Source: Emticicia sp043780375 (GTDB lineage Bacteria > Bacteroidota > Bacteroidia > Cytophagales > Spirosomataceae). From it: a DNA stretch of 24,161 nt. Position numbers and translations under genes: made by a program. The notes beneath the pieces were generated by a model. The model did no database searches. It was not told the origin of the DNA and worked only from the letters and a program-made list of their open reading frames with translations. This document shows, piece by piece, positions 7,267-14,718 of the stretch. The DNA is taken from positions 1-24,161 of the forward strand of contig NZ_JAYWCU010000001.1 of NCBI RefSeq assembly GCF_043780375.1, in the 5' to 3' direction. The stretch's first letter is position 1. Every line of letters begins with the position of its first letter.

Positions 7267-7460
7267 AGATTAGGGCTTTTAACAACTGGCTTTGGGCTAT
7301 AAAAACAAGTTTATATTAAAATTAGATTCCCGAAACAAAACGTTCTTTCTTTTTAATTCCAAAAACAAAGATCGTATCTGTTTGATGGTTTTTTGGCATA
7401 ATTTGTGTTAATGGCTATTACAACCATAAAACTAACAAAGATACTCAAAACTTAAACATT

Positions 7461-7898
7461 ATGAAGTCGATGAAATACTTAATGTCTGCAATCATTTTTG
7501 TACTTCTAACAAATGCTACAAGACCTCATGTAAGTGACACTAAAAGGCGTGGAGAAGATAACGAACTTGCCGACCGAATCAGGATGTCGTTTCGAGCTGG
7601 AAATCCACAAATGTTAGCAAGTTGCCTCAATCAAAATATTGAATTAGTGATAGATTCAGAGAAGATTAATTTTCAAAAAATTTCGTCTCAACAAGCTGAA
7701 CAGATTTTTAAGTCTTTTTTTCAGAAAAATCCCCCATTGGCTTTTCAATACGTTTATCAAGGAGCTTCAAATGCCAACCTTCGATATAGCGTAGGTACTT
7801 ACCGCAGTCGAAATAAAGATTTTTTAGTATATATCTTAGTGAAACGTTCCGATGCCAACAAATATGTTATTGAGACGATTCAGTTTAGAGAAGGATGA
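7461..7898 (+). CDS. DUF4783 family protein, probably exported
   Basis: This 145-residue protein has a hydrophobic N-terminus (about residues 5-20) consistent with a signal peptide. The rest fits the Bacteroidota DUF4783 family, which has an NTF2-like fold. Characteristic features are a helix with FRAGNPQMLASCLNQNIELVID, then ISSQQAEQIFKSFFQKNPPLAFQYVYQG, a strand SVGTYRSRNKDFLVYILVKR and a terminal YVIETIQFRE. NTF2-like folds often form binding pockets, but no function is established. It is flanked by a divergent promoter region and a strong terminator, so it is probably transcribed alone. Confidence 0.8.
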   Translation: MKSMKYLMSAIIFVLLTNATRPHVSDTKRRGEDNELADRIRMSFRAGNPQMLASCLNQNIELVIDSEKINFQKISSQQAEQIFKSFFQKNPPLAFQYVYQGASNANLRYSVGTYRSRNKDFLVYILVKRSDANKYVIETIQFREG

Positions 7899-7974
7899 TT
7901 GAATTTTATGCAAAAAATGCAATCGTAATTATGATAATATAAAGATATTTATCAATCAAAATTTAAAATTATAG

Positions 7975-8004
7975 AAAAGGCTCTGAGATTATCAGAGCCT
8001 TTTT
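7975..8004 (+). terminator. Intrinsic terminator after the DUF4783 gene
   Basis: GGCTCTGA (7979-7986) and TCAGAGCC (7992-7999) form a perfect 8-bp stem with a GATTA loop. A4 precedes it and T5 follows. It lies 77 nt after the stop codon. Confidence 0.9.
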
Positions 8005-8088
8005 CTATTTTTGTGCTCAGATTACAAAATGATTAGTCAATTGGTGGTTATAAAACCTCGATTGAACATTTAATGACAAAAAAACAAA

Positions 8089-8577
8089 ATGATAGTTAAG
8101 ACCAAAAAATTTGCATTAGACAAAAAACAGTACGTAAGCATTTCTTTTAAACGACATTTAAAAACTGGCTGGAAATGGTTGTTAATTCCAGCTGGAATAT
8201 TTTTGTTAGGCTTAGTTCTTCACTTTACGGGTACATACAAAAACTGGTGGATTCCAGTATTATCGGTTGTTGGTGGTGGCTTGTACGTATTATTTTGGTA
8301 CGCACAATTCTACGCTGCTTCACAAATGGAACAAAACAAGCAGATGTTCGATAAGTTTATGTACGAAATTGATAGCAGCAAAATTTTGGTAAAAATAAAC
8401 CAGAAAGAAGGTGGAGTAATGAAGTGGGAAAGCATTCAATCGGCCGAAAAAATGGCGGATGCATTTTTGCTAATCATCGGTAAAGGACAGTTTTTACGTT
8501 TTCCTTTTAACATTTTCAATAGTGAACATGACATGAAGTTATTTGAGTCAATTTTGAAACGAAAAGAGCTTTTGTAA
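8089..8577 (+). CDS. YcxB-like two-helix membrane protein
   Basis: This is a 162-residue protein. A short N-terminal strand segment is followed by two transmembrane helices (about 28-46 and 53-73) and a C-terminal YcxB-like domain. That domain begins near YEIDSSKILVKI (92-103), continues with the conserved KWESIQSAEKMADAFLLIIG and ends with a hydrophobic FLRFPFNIF. YcxB-like domains resemble PH folds at the membrane, and their role is unknown. It starts with ATG 85 nt after the DUF4783 terminator and looks monocistronic. The domain call is moderately firm. Confidence 0.75.
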   Translation: MIVKTKKFALDKKQYVSISFKRHLKTGWKWLLIPAGIFLLGLVLHFTGTYKNWWIPVLSVVGGGLYVLFWYAQFYAASQMEQNKQMFDKFMYEIDSSKILVKINQKEGGVMKWESIQSAEKMADAFLLIIGKGQFLRFPFNIFNSEHDMKLFESILKRKELL

Positions 8578-8610
8578 ACGTATGTACCAACTTTTTATTG
8601 GGTAATAAAA

Positions 8611-8648
8611 TTATCAATCGGATGGCATATCTTCCTTCCGATTGGTAA
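8611..8648. terminator. Stem-loop between convergent genes
   Basis: TTATCAATCGGA (8611-8622) pairs with TCCGATTGGTAA (8637-8648) with one G-T pair, and the stem can extend inward by two G-C pairs past a mismatch. It lies 33 nt after the YcxB-like stop. The flanks are A-rich on the plus strand, and only a weak T run follows on the minus strand, so its direction as a terminator is unclear. Confidence 0.5.
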
Positions 8649-8745
8649 AAAATAATAGAACAGTGATTTTAGATAAAAGGATGTCTAATAATTGGTTTAT
8701 TATTTCCTCTACATAAGCCTGTTCTTAATTTTTTTTGAAAGTGTC

Positions 8746-8937
8746 TTAATTATAGCTCGCCATTAAGTAGTCCATCGTAGCTAAATCGGTAGCTTGTTCC
8801 ACATTCATACCGTCTCTTAGGTAAGCGAGTGAGGTTCGTAAATACGATAATTCGTCTTGAAGATTTGGACGTACGCCTGATGTTTTTTCGAGTACTTGTT
8901 CAATGTATTCTGTCGGAATTAGGATTGATTCTTGCAT
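8746..8937 (-). CDS. Small hypothetical protein, 63 residues
   Basis: I do not recognise this protein. It is short, acidic and predicted mostly helical (EYIEQVLEK, LQDELSYLRTSLAYLRDG, VEQATDLATMDYLMASYN), with no signal peptide, cysteine or catalytic motif. It is supported as a gene by an ATG start, normal codon use and a promoter-like pair upstream on the minus strand (8961-8988). It is convergent with the YcxB-like gene and is followed, in its own direction, by a stem-loop. Size and helicity would fit a small regulator or an antitoxin-like protein, but no toxin partner is adjacent. Confidence 0.65.
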   Translation of the reverse strand: MQESILIPTEYIEQVLEKTSGVRPNLQDELSYLRTSLAYLRDGMNVEQATDLATMDYLMASYN

Positions 8938-8960
8938 TGTATGATAGTTTTGAATAGTTT

Positions 8961-8988
8961 CAAACTAATATACAATATCAATGCCAAA
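8961..8988 (-). promoter_or_regulatory. Promoter of the 63-residue protein gene
   Basis: Read on the minus strand, TTTG (8988-8985) is followed after 16 bases by TTAGTTTG (8968-8961), one mismatch from TAnnTTTG. The ATG is 23 nt further downstream at 8937. Confidence 0.5.
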
Positions 8989-9156
8989 CACTATTTTTAT
9001 GCAATAAATTGGCAAACAATATAATTCCAATTTTAGATTTAAACACAAGGTTTCAGTTAAGTACAATACTTATAACTCTTTTTATTATTTTATAAGCTAT
9101 AACGACACGGTGCTTCGCTACGGAATAATTATTAAATTTTTGTTTCATGCATACGA
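8989..9156. other. Intergenic spacer with a GC-rich island
   Basis: No gene is seen. Most of the spacer is AT-rich, but ACACGGTGCTTCGCTACGG at 9105-9123 is a sharp GC-rich island containing a direct repeat of ACGG. It lies about 35 nt beyond the stop of the large minus-strand gene. It does not fold into a clean terminator. Confidence 0.5.
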
Positions 9157-11799
9157 TTATTCCACTACCATTTTTACTACTTTAGTCGACGCTCCATTCA
9201 TCAGTTTCACAAAGTAAAGACCTGATGGTAAGCCTATTATATTAAATTTCTTACCAAATTTGAGGGCTTTTGGTTGCAGGCTTTCTTCATGTCGAATCCT
9301 GCCCATGATATCAATAATTTGTATCGTTTCTACTTCACTATAATCTGCTTTTATCGTAAAATTTCCATTGTTTGCGTTCGGATAAAGGCTCACTTTCATA
9401 CCATAAAAATCGGCACTCTGTGGCGTTACATCGGTCAGTAAATCACTTACCCAAACACCACGTCCAAAAGTTGCTGCATACAACTTTTTTGTAGTCTGAT
9501 TGATTTCCAATTCATGCACGATTACGTTGGGTAAATTTCCTACCAAAGGCTTCCATTCTTGTGTGCCAATGACCAAATAATAAACGCCAATGTCCATACC
9601 TACATACAGAATATCAGAGTCTTCGTCAGACTGATAAACAATACAATTGGCGGGAACATTTGGCAAATTATAACTAATATTCTCCCAGTTTTTGCCTCCG
9701 TTGCTCGAATAGTAAACTTTTTCTCCCACCACAAAATTGCTTAAAGTTGCCCATACACGGTCAGGAAAATTGTCATCAACAGTCAAGTATGTAATGTATG
9801 ACTCTTTATAAATATTATTGGTGATGTTTTCCCAAAACTCCCCATTATTGCTTGTACGCCACAAATCGGCGGGCAGCTTTGATAATGGTGTATTCTTTTT
9901 GGCGATATAAATAATATCAGAATTACCTTTTGGTACAGCTAAAGCACTCGAAACTTGAGGATATTTGGTTGTACCAAAAATCTTGAAATTAGAAATTGGT
10001 GCAAACGAATTTCGGTCCTGCCCGACAGTTCCCTTAAATACATTTCCGCCCGCAATAATTACCTGATTTTTTTCTTTATTGATTACAAAAGGCGTTGTCC
10101 ATTCACCTGTATCTGTATTTGATGCTGGGGGAAAAACCTGCTTTTCTTGCTTTCTTGAGTCATTTTTGTCAAAAAAAGCAATATAGCCATATTGCGACGA
10201 ACCATAAATATAATTATTGATTAAAGCACCTTCCATGCCATCACCTCCAAACTCATTTGTCCAATTTTTGCCTATTTCAGTCAAAAACATATTATTGTCT
10301 TGAGCTCCAGTAATAACTCTTTTACCATCTTCTGAAACGCCCAAACGATAGCAAGACGTAGCATTAATACCCTTGGCTACAAATTTCCAAGAGAGGTTTT
10401 GGTTAATATTAGCAATTATCTCTTTGGTAGCATAAACACCTCCATCGTTACACAAATAAATTGTTTTGTTCAATGGATTATAAGCAAAGGCGTGCTGGTC
10501 GGGGTGAATCGTTGTATAACCTGTTGCTTGTTTCCATGAATTTCCTCCGTCAATGGTTTCATTCAAAATCAGCCCTCCAACATAAACAGTTTGGGGCTTA
10601 GTTGGGTGAACCAAAATACATAAATCATAAAAGCCTTGTCCGCCCGAAGCAGTGTAAGCCGTTGAAAGTAAATTGCCTTTAAAAGCTGATTTTTGCCAAG
10701 TTTCACCACTATCTAAACTTCGATAAAACCCTTCAAATCCATTATTGGCATCGCAAGTAACCGCATAAATAATAGTAGGATTTGAAAGTGAAATGGCTAC
10801 TTCTATACGTTGAACAACAGTAGGACTAATACCCGTTGGAACAAGTCTCCACGTATTTCCTGCATCTTCCGACTTCCAAAGTCCTGCTTCACCTTGCTTG
10901 GTAGTGGCCACATAAACTGCCGATGCAAACAAAATATTAGAGTTGGTTGGATGCTGCACCAATGCCGAAGTCATTTTGTCTAATACTTTAACTGACCATG
11001 TATCTCCCCCATCAAATGATTTAAAAACACCTTTTACACCTACTACAAGCACTTCTTTCGAGTTTTTTGGGTTTACCCAAACCGTACGTGTAATAGAATT
11101 GATACCTTCCGAAAGTTGATTTTTTAGTCCTGTTTGTTTCCAAACTTTACCACCGTCGATACTTTTCCAAACACCAATTCCATAATAAGTATTCCGTTTG
11201 CGGTCGGCTGTATAAAGGTCATAGCCAATGTAGGCAAAATCTGCCAACGAAGCGTAAATTATCTCTGAATTATTGGGGTCGAGGGTTATACCACTGACTC
11301 TCAAAATAGGTAAATTATCGCCGATAGGCACATAAGAATTACCCCCATTGGTGGTTTTCCAAATTCCACCTTGTCCAAAACCTAAATAAAAAGTGAGGCT
11401 ATCTTTTGGATGAAAAGCTATGCAATTTACTCGTCCGATACCAAATAAGTTACTATCGCCATAAGGCCCTGCTGGTGACCAATCAGGGGCTTTCACACGA
11501 GCGTTAATAGCCGTTTGCCGAAGTTTTTCAACCTCTTTATTGGCATTTAGTAATACTTCATTTGAAGGCATTTTTCCTTCTTCGTCAACTCTTCTTAATA
11601 AATCATTTTCATAACGAGCCATCCATTTCCAACCCTTCGTTTCTTTGGGTTGCCGAGCGAGCCATTCCTTAAATTGCAGCTCATGGTCGAATAAATTTTC
11701 AGATTTATCTAAACTTGGCACTGGTTCGGGAATCGTTTGAGCAAAAACTATAACGCTATAAAGTATTGATAGTAAGGATATTATAAATAGTTTTTTCAT
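9157..11799 (-). CDS. T9SS-secreted beta-propeller (BNR/sortilin-like) protein
   Basis: This is an 880-residue secreted protein. It has a Sec signal peptide (about 1-20), then a propeller region rich in Asp-box/BNR repeats. At least eight are visible, for example KTTNGGNSY, KSIDGGKVW, KSFDGGDTW, KSEDAGNTW, RSLDSGETW, ETIDGGNSW, RTSNNGEFW and SSNGGKNW. The last 80 or so residues (LYPNANNGNF, then IIDIMGR, then GLPSGLYFVKL) form a type A T9SS C-terminal sorting domain, so it should be exported across the outer membrane by the type IX system. Such proteins are often labelled glycosyl hydrolase because of BNR repeats, but the repeat does not prove an activity. No catalytic residues can be assigned. 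It starts 10 nt after the stop of the alpha/beta hydrolase gene, so the two form an operon. Confidence 0.9.
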   Translation of the reverse strand: MKKLFIISLLSILYSVIVFAQTIPEPVPSLDKSENLFDHELQFKEWLARQPKETKGWKWMARYENDLLRRVDEEGKMPSNEVLLNANKEVEKLRQTAINARVKAPDWSPAGPYGDSNLFGIGRVNCIAFHPKDSLTFYLGFGQGGIWKTTNGGNSYVPIGDNLPILRVSGITLDPNNSEIIYASLADFAYIGYDLYTADRKRNTYYGIGVWKSIDGGKVWKQTGLKNQLSEGINSITRTVWVNPKNSKEVLVVGVKGVFKSFDGGDTWSVKVLDKMTSALVQHPTNSNILFASAVYVATTKQGEAGLWKSEDAGNTWRLVPTGISPTVVQRIEVAISLSNPTIIYAVTCDANNGFEGFYRSLDSGETWQKSAFKGNLLSTAYTASGGQGFYDLCILVHPTKPQTVYVGGLILNETIDGGNSWKQATGYTTIHPDQHAFAYNPLNKTIYLCNDGGVYATKEIIANINQNLSWKFVAKGINATSCYRLGVSEDGKRVITGAQDNNMFLTEIGKNWTNEFGGDGMEGALINNYIYGSSQYGYIAFFDKNDSRKQEKQVFPPASNTDTGEWTTPFVINKEKNQVIIAGGNVFKGTVGQDRNSFAPISNFKIFGTTKYPQVSSALAVPKGNSDIIYIAKKNTPLSKLPADLWRTSNNGEFWENITNNIYKESYITYLTVDDNFPDRVWATLSNFVVGEKVYYSSNGGKNWENISYNLPNVPANCIVYQSDEDSDILYVGMDIGVYYLVIGTQEWKPLVGNLPNVIVHELEINQTTKKLYAATFGRGVWVSDLLTDVTPQSADFYGMKVSLYPNANNGNFTIKADYSEVETIQIIDIMGRIRHEESLQPKALKFGKKFNIIGLPSGLYFVKLMNGASTKVVKMVVE

Positions 11800-11809
11800 A
11801 CAATAATTT

Positions 11810-12757
11810 TCATTTCTTCAAAAACTCTTTCACTACTGCAACTGTTTCGTGGGTATTTTCTTCCATTGGCGTATGTCCTAAATTTTTAAAGACCACCAAA
11901 GTATCATTCGGTAAATCACGGTGAAATTTTTCGGCAACATCAAGTGGGATTAGTAAATCTTTATCACCCCAGATAATGAGCGTTGGCATTTGCAATGTTT
12001 TGATTTTCAAATAGTTATCGGTTAAAATATTCTGATTAATTCTATTCAGAAATGCTTCTCGATTTCCTGTACGAAGCGAAAGTTCAAAATATCTATCAAT
12101 CAATTCGGGCGTAACCTTTTCTTTCTGAGCATAAACATTCATTACACTTTTCTCGACTATTGAACGTGGAGTTACGTACTTAAAAAGATTTTTAATAACT
12201 GGAATTCTTGCTATTTGAAAAGCAATTGGAACTGACTTTGACTGCATCGGATAGCCTCCTGCATCAACCAAAATCATTTTTTTTACTTTTTCAGGATATT
12301 TCAAAGCATAGACCCAAGTAATAGCTCCACCCAACGAATTTCCACCCAAAATACACTTCTTTATACGGAGTTCAGTCAAAAAATGATTAATAAATTCTGC
12401 ATAGAAATCTTGCGAATAATCACCCGTTGGGTTTGGACCCGGTAGTCCATAAGCTGGTAAATCTAAACGTATAACTCGGTGTTCAGGTTTTAGTTCACGT
12501 ACCCAACCTTCCCAAGTATGCAAACTTGCCCCAGTGCCATGTATTAGAATTACGGGAATTGTATCATTTTGGTTGCCTTCGTCTCTATAATGTACCGACA
12601 TTCCGTCAATTTGCACAAATTTCGACTCTAAATTGGCGTATTTTCTAATTAAAATTTCTAATGGAATATCATTTTTCCAATAAACAACGGAAACTCCAAC
12701 GCCTAATAACACAATAAATATTAAAGCAAACTTTATTATTTTCCAGACAATGTTCAT
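11810..12757 (-). CDS. Membrane-anchored alpha/beta hydrolase
   Basis: This is a 315-residue protein. An uncleaved-looking N-terminal transmembrane helix (about 7-27) tethers an alpha/beta hydrolase fold. The oxyanion motif is HGTGASLHTW (73-82), the nucleophile is S141 in GNSLGG, the acid is probably D267 in WGDKD, and the histidine is H295 in LGHTP. The triad is therefore complete, and the protein is probably an esterase, lipase or C-C hydrolase-like enzyme. The substrate cannot be read from the sequence. The domain would sit on the periplasmic face if the N-terminus is inside. It is the first gene of a two-gene operon with the T9SS propeller protein, 10 nt apart. Confidence 0.88.
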   Translation of the reverse strand: MNIVWKIIKFALIFIVLLGVGVSVVYWKNDIPLEILIRKYANLESKFVQIDGMSVHYRDEGNQNDTIPVILIHGTGASLHTWEGWVRELKPEHRVIRLDLPAYGLPGPNPTGDYSQDFYAEFINHFLTELRIKKCILGGNSLGGAITWVYALKYPEKVKKMILVDAGGYPMQSKSVPIAFQIARIPVIKNLFKYVTPRSIVEKSVMNVYAQKEKVTPELIDRYFELSLRTGNREAFLNRINQNILTDNYLKIKTLQMPTLIIWGDKDLLIPLDVAEKFHRDLPNDTLVVFKNLGHTPMEENTHETVAVVKEFLKK

Positions 12758-12928
12758 TTTAAAAATAGTTTAATTTCTCAAAAATAGTATATACGTTTTA
12801 ATTTTTCGGCAAATCTTACCATTTATTATAAACACCTAAGCCTTCATAAAGCAGCTAAGTTTGAAAAAGTACAATGATAATAATATTATTAATTTCCTTA
12901 AAAATATTTAATTTTTTCATTCTTTTGT

Positions 12929-12938
12929 GCAAATTTGC
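12929..12938 (+). promoter_or_regulatory. Possible -7 region of the acyl-CoA synthetase gene
   Basis: The palindrome GCAAATTTGC contains CAAATTTG, one mismatch from TAnnTTTG, and lies 50 nt before the ATG at 12988. No clear -33 TTTG is seen at the right distance. Confidence 0.35.
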
Positions 12939-12987
12939 CAACAATATCATCTATTTAAAGTTAACGCAATAAAACCTGTTAATATTT

Positions 12988-14649
12988 ATGAAAATCTCAC
13001 CCGATAAATCCCTATTGGACTATTTTTACCATTGGGAAAAAACTACGCCCGATAAAATTTACTTACGCCAACCTTTTGGTGATACTTTCCGTGATTTTAC
13101 GTGGAAAGAAACTGGGAAACAGGTGCGAAGCATGGCTTCCTACTTAAAATCACTTAATTTGCCTCCCAAAAGCAATATAGGTTTGGTCTCTAAAAACTGT
13201 GCCGAATGGCTCATTGCCGATTTTGCTATTATGATGTCGGGGCATGTTTCTTGCCCTTTTTATGCTACGCTAACCGCCGACCAAATAAATCAGGTGCTTA
13301 CTCATAGTGGTTGCGAAGTACTTTTTGTTGGGAAATTAGATGATTGGCAAGGAATGAAATCGGGTATTCCTAAAAAAATAAAGTGTATTTCGTTCCCTAC
13401 CTATAATCCTGACCCTCAGCATGAGCAATGGGAGCAAATATTGGATAATCATGCTCCATTGGCTACCAATTATTGTCCAAGTCTTGATGATTTATTTACA
13501 ATAATCTATACATCAGGCACAACTGGAAATCCGAAAGGTGTTATGTTAAAATACGGTGCCATGTCAAACGGCATCTATCAAACCCGTGATATTGCCAAAC
13601 TTGATTATCCAAATCCTCGTTTCTTTTCTTATTTGCCACTTTGCCATATTGCCGAGCGAAATATTATTGAAGCGGCAGGAGTTACCATCGGAGGAACAAT
13701 ATATTTTGCCGAAACTTTGGAAAGTTTTGCAAAAAATTTGGCAGAAGCTCGACCTACACATTTTTTGGCAGTTCCACGTATCTGGACAAAGTTTCAGTTG
13801 GGAATTTTAGCAAAAATGACAGAAAAGAAACTCAATTTATTCCTAAAAATACCCATTTTAAGTGGCATTGTTAAGAACAAAATACGCAAAGGATTAGGTT
13901 TAGATAAAGCTGTGGTGATTTTAACAGGGGCGGCTCCCATGCCTGCAACTTTGATTAAGTGGTTCAGAAAATTAAATATTGATATTCAGGAGGCTTATGG
14001 CATGACTGAAAATTTGGGGGCTGTTTGCATGATGCCTAAAGATAATATCAAAGATGGTACAGTTGGCAAATTATACCCAGGCATGGAAGTAAAAATTACT
14101 CCTGAAAATGGTGAAATTCTGACTCGCTCGAAATGGAACATGGTGGGATATTATAAAGAACCAGCCTTAACTGCCGAAACCATTGATGCAGAAAATTGGA
14201 TTCATACAGGTGATGTGGGCGAGCTTGACTCCGAAAATTACTTAAAAATCACGGGTCGAGTAAAAGAAATGTATAAAACATCGAAGGGCGAATACGTTGC
14301 TCCCGCACAAATTGAGTTTGGCTTTGCTGACAATAATTTCATCGAACAAATATGTGTGGTTGGAAATCATTTGCCTCAACCTATTGCCCTAATTGTACTG
14401 TCTGATTTAGGTAAAGCAACTGATAAACAAGTAGTTAAAGAAAGTTTAGAAGAAACATTGAAAGATGTAAATCCTCGCTTAAAATCTTATGAGCGGGTGC
14501 AACGAATTATAATTTTACGTGAACCATGGACGGTAGATAACAATAAAATGACCCCGACATTAAAAATAAAACGTAATATTATTGAAAAAGAATTCACTCC
14601 AAAATTAGATGGTTGGTACGATAAAAAAGACTTGGTTGTTTGGGAGTAA
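12988..14649 (+). CDS. Long-chain acyl-CoA synthetase (AMP-forming)
   Basis: This is a 553-residue ANL-superfamily adenylate-forming enzyme. It activates a fatty acid with ATP to an acyl-adenylate and then to acyl-CoA. Motifs in order are the P-loop-like YTSGTTGNPKG (174-184), AYGMTE (336-341), TGDVGE (407-412), GRVKEMYKTSKGE (423-435) and a C-terminal TLKIKR region carrying the likely catalytic lysine. The early PLCHIAER (217-224) motif is typical of long-chain FadD-type enzymes. It has no signal peptide, and the length is slightly shorter than the common 590-600. It stands alone on the plus strand between the divergent hydrolase operon and convergent DPP IV. The chain-length preference is inferred from family resemblance only. 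Confidence 0.9.
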   Translation: MKISPDKSLLDYFYHWEKTTPDKIYLRQPFGDTFRDFTWKETGKQVRSMASYLKSLNLPPKSNIGLVSKNCAEWLIADFAIMMSGHVSCPFYATLTADQINQVLTHSGCEVLFVGKLDDWQGMKSGIPKKIKCISFPTYNPDPQHEQWEQILDNHAPLATNYCPSLDDLFTIIYTSGTTGNPKGVMLKYGAMSNGIYQTRDIAKLDYPNPRFFSYLPLCHIAERNIIEAAGVTIGGTIYFAETLESFAKNLAEARPTHFLAVPRIWTKFQLGILAKMTEKKLNLFLKIPILSGIVKNKIRKGLGLDKAVVILTGAAPMPATLIKWFRKLNIDIQEAYGMTENLGAVCMMPKDNIKDGTVGKLYPGMEVKITPENGEILTRSKWNMVGYYKEPALTAETIDAENWIHTGDVGELDSENYLKITGRVKEMYKTSKGEYVAPAQIEFGFADNNFIEQICVVGNHLPQPIALIVLSDLGKATDKQVVKESLEETLKDVNPRLKSYERVQRIIILREPWTVDNNKMTPTLKIKRNIIEKEFTPKLDGWYDKKDLVVWE

Positions 14650-14655
14650 GTTTTT

Positions 14656-14718
14656 AGGTATGATATATGAAGTATGATATTTTAAAAAAAATCACCTCAT
14701 ATATCATACCTCATACTT
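14656..14718. repeat. Inverted arrays of 7-bp units between convergent genes
   Basis: The left arm has AGGTATG, ATATATG, AAGTATG (14656-14676). The right arm, read on the minus strand, has AAGTATG, AGGTATG, ATATATG (14718-14698). The longest perfect inverted repeat is 15 bp (AGGTATGATATATGA and its complement), with a 27-nt spacer. The right arm begins at the DPP IV stop codon. It may act as a bidirectional terminator, but no strong T tract follows. Confidence 0.75.
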
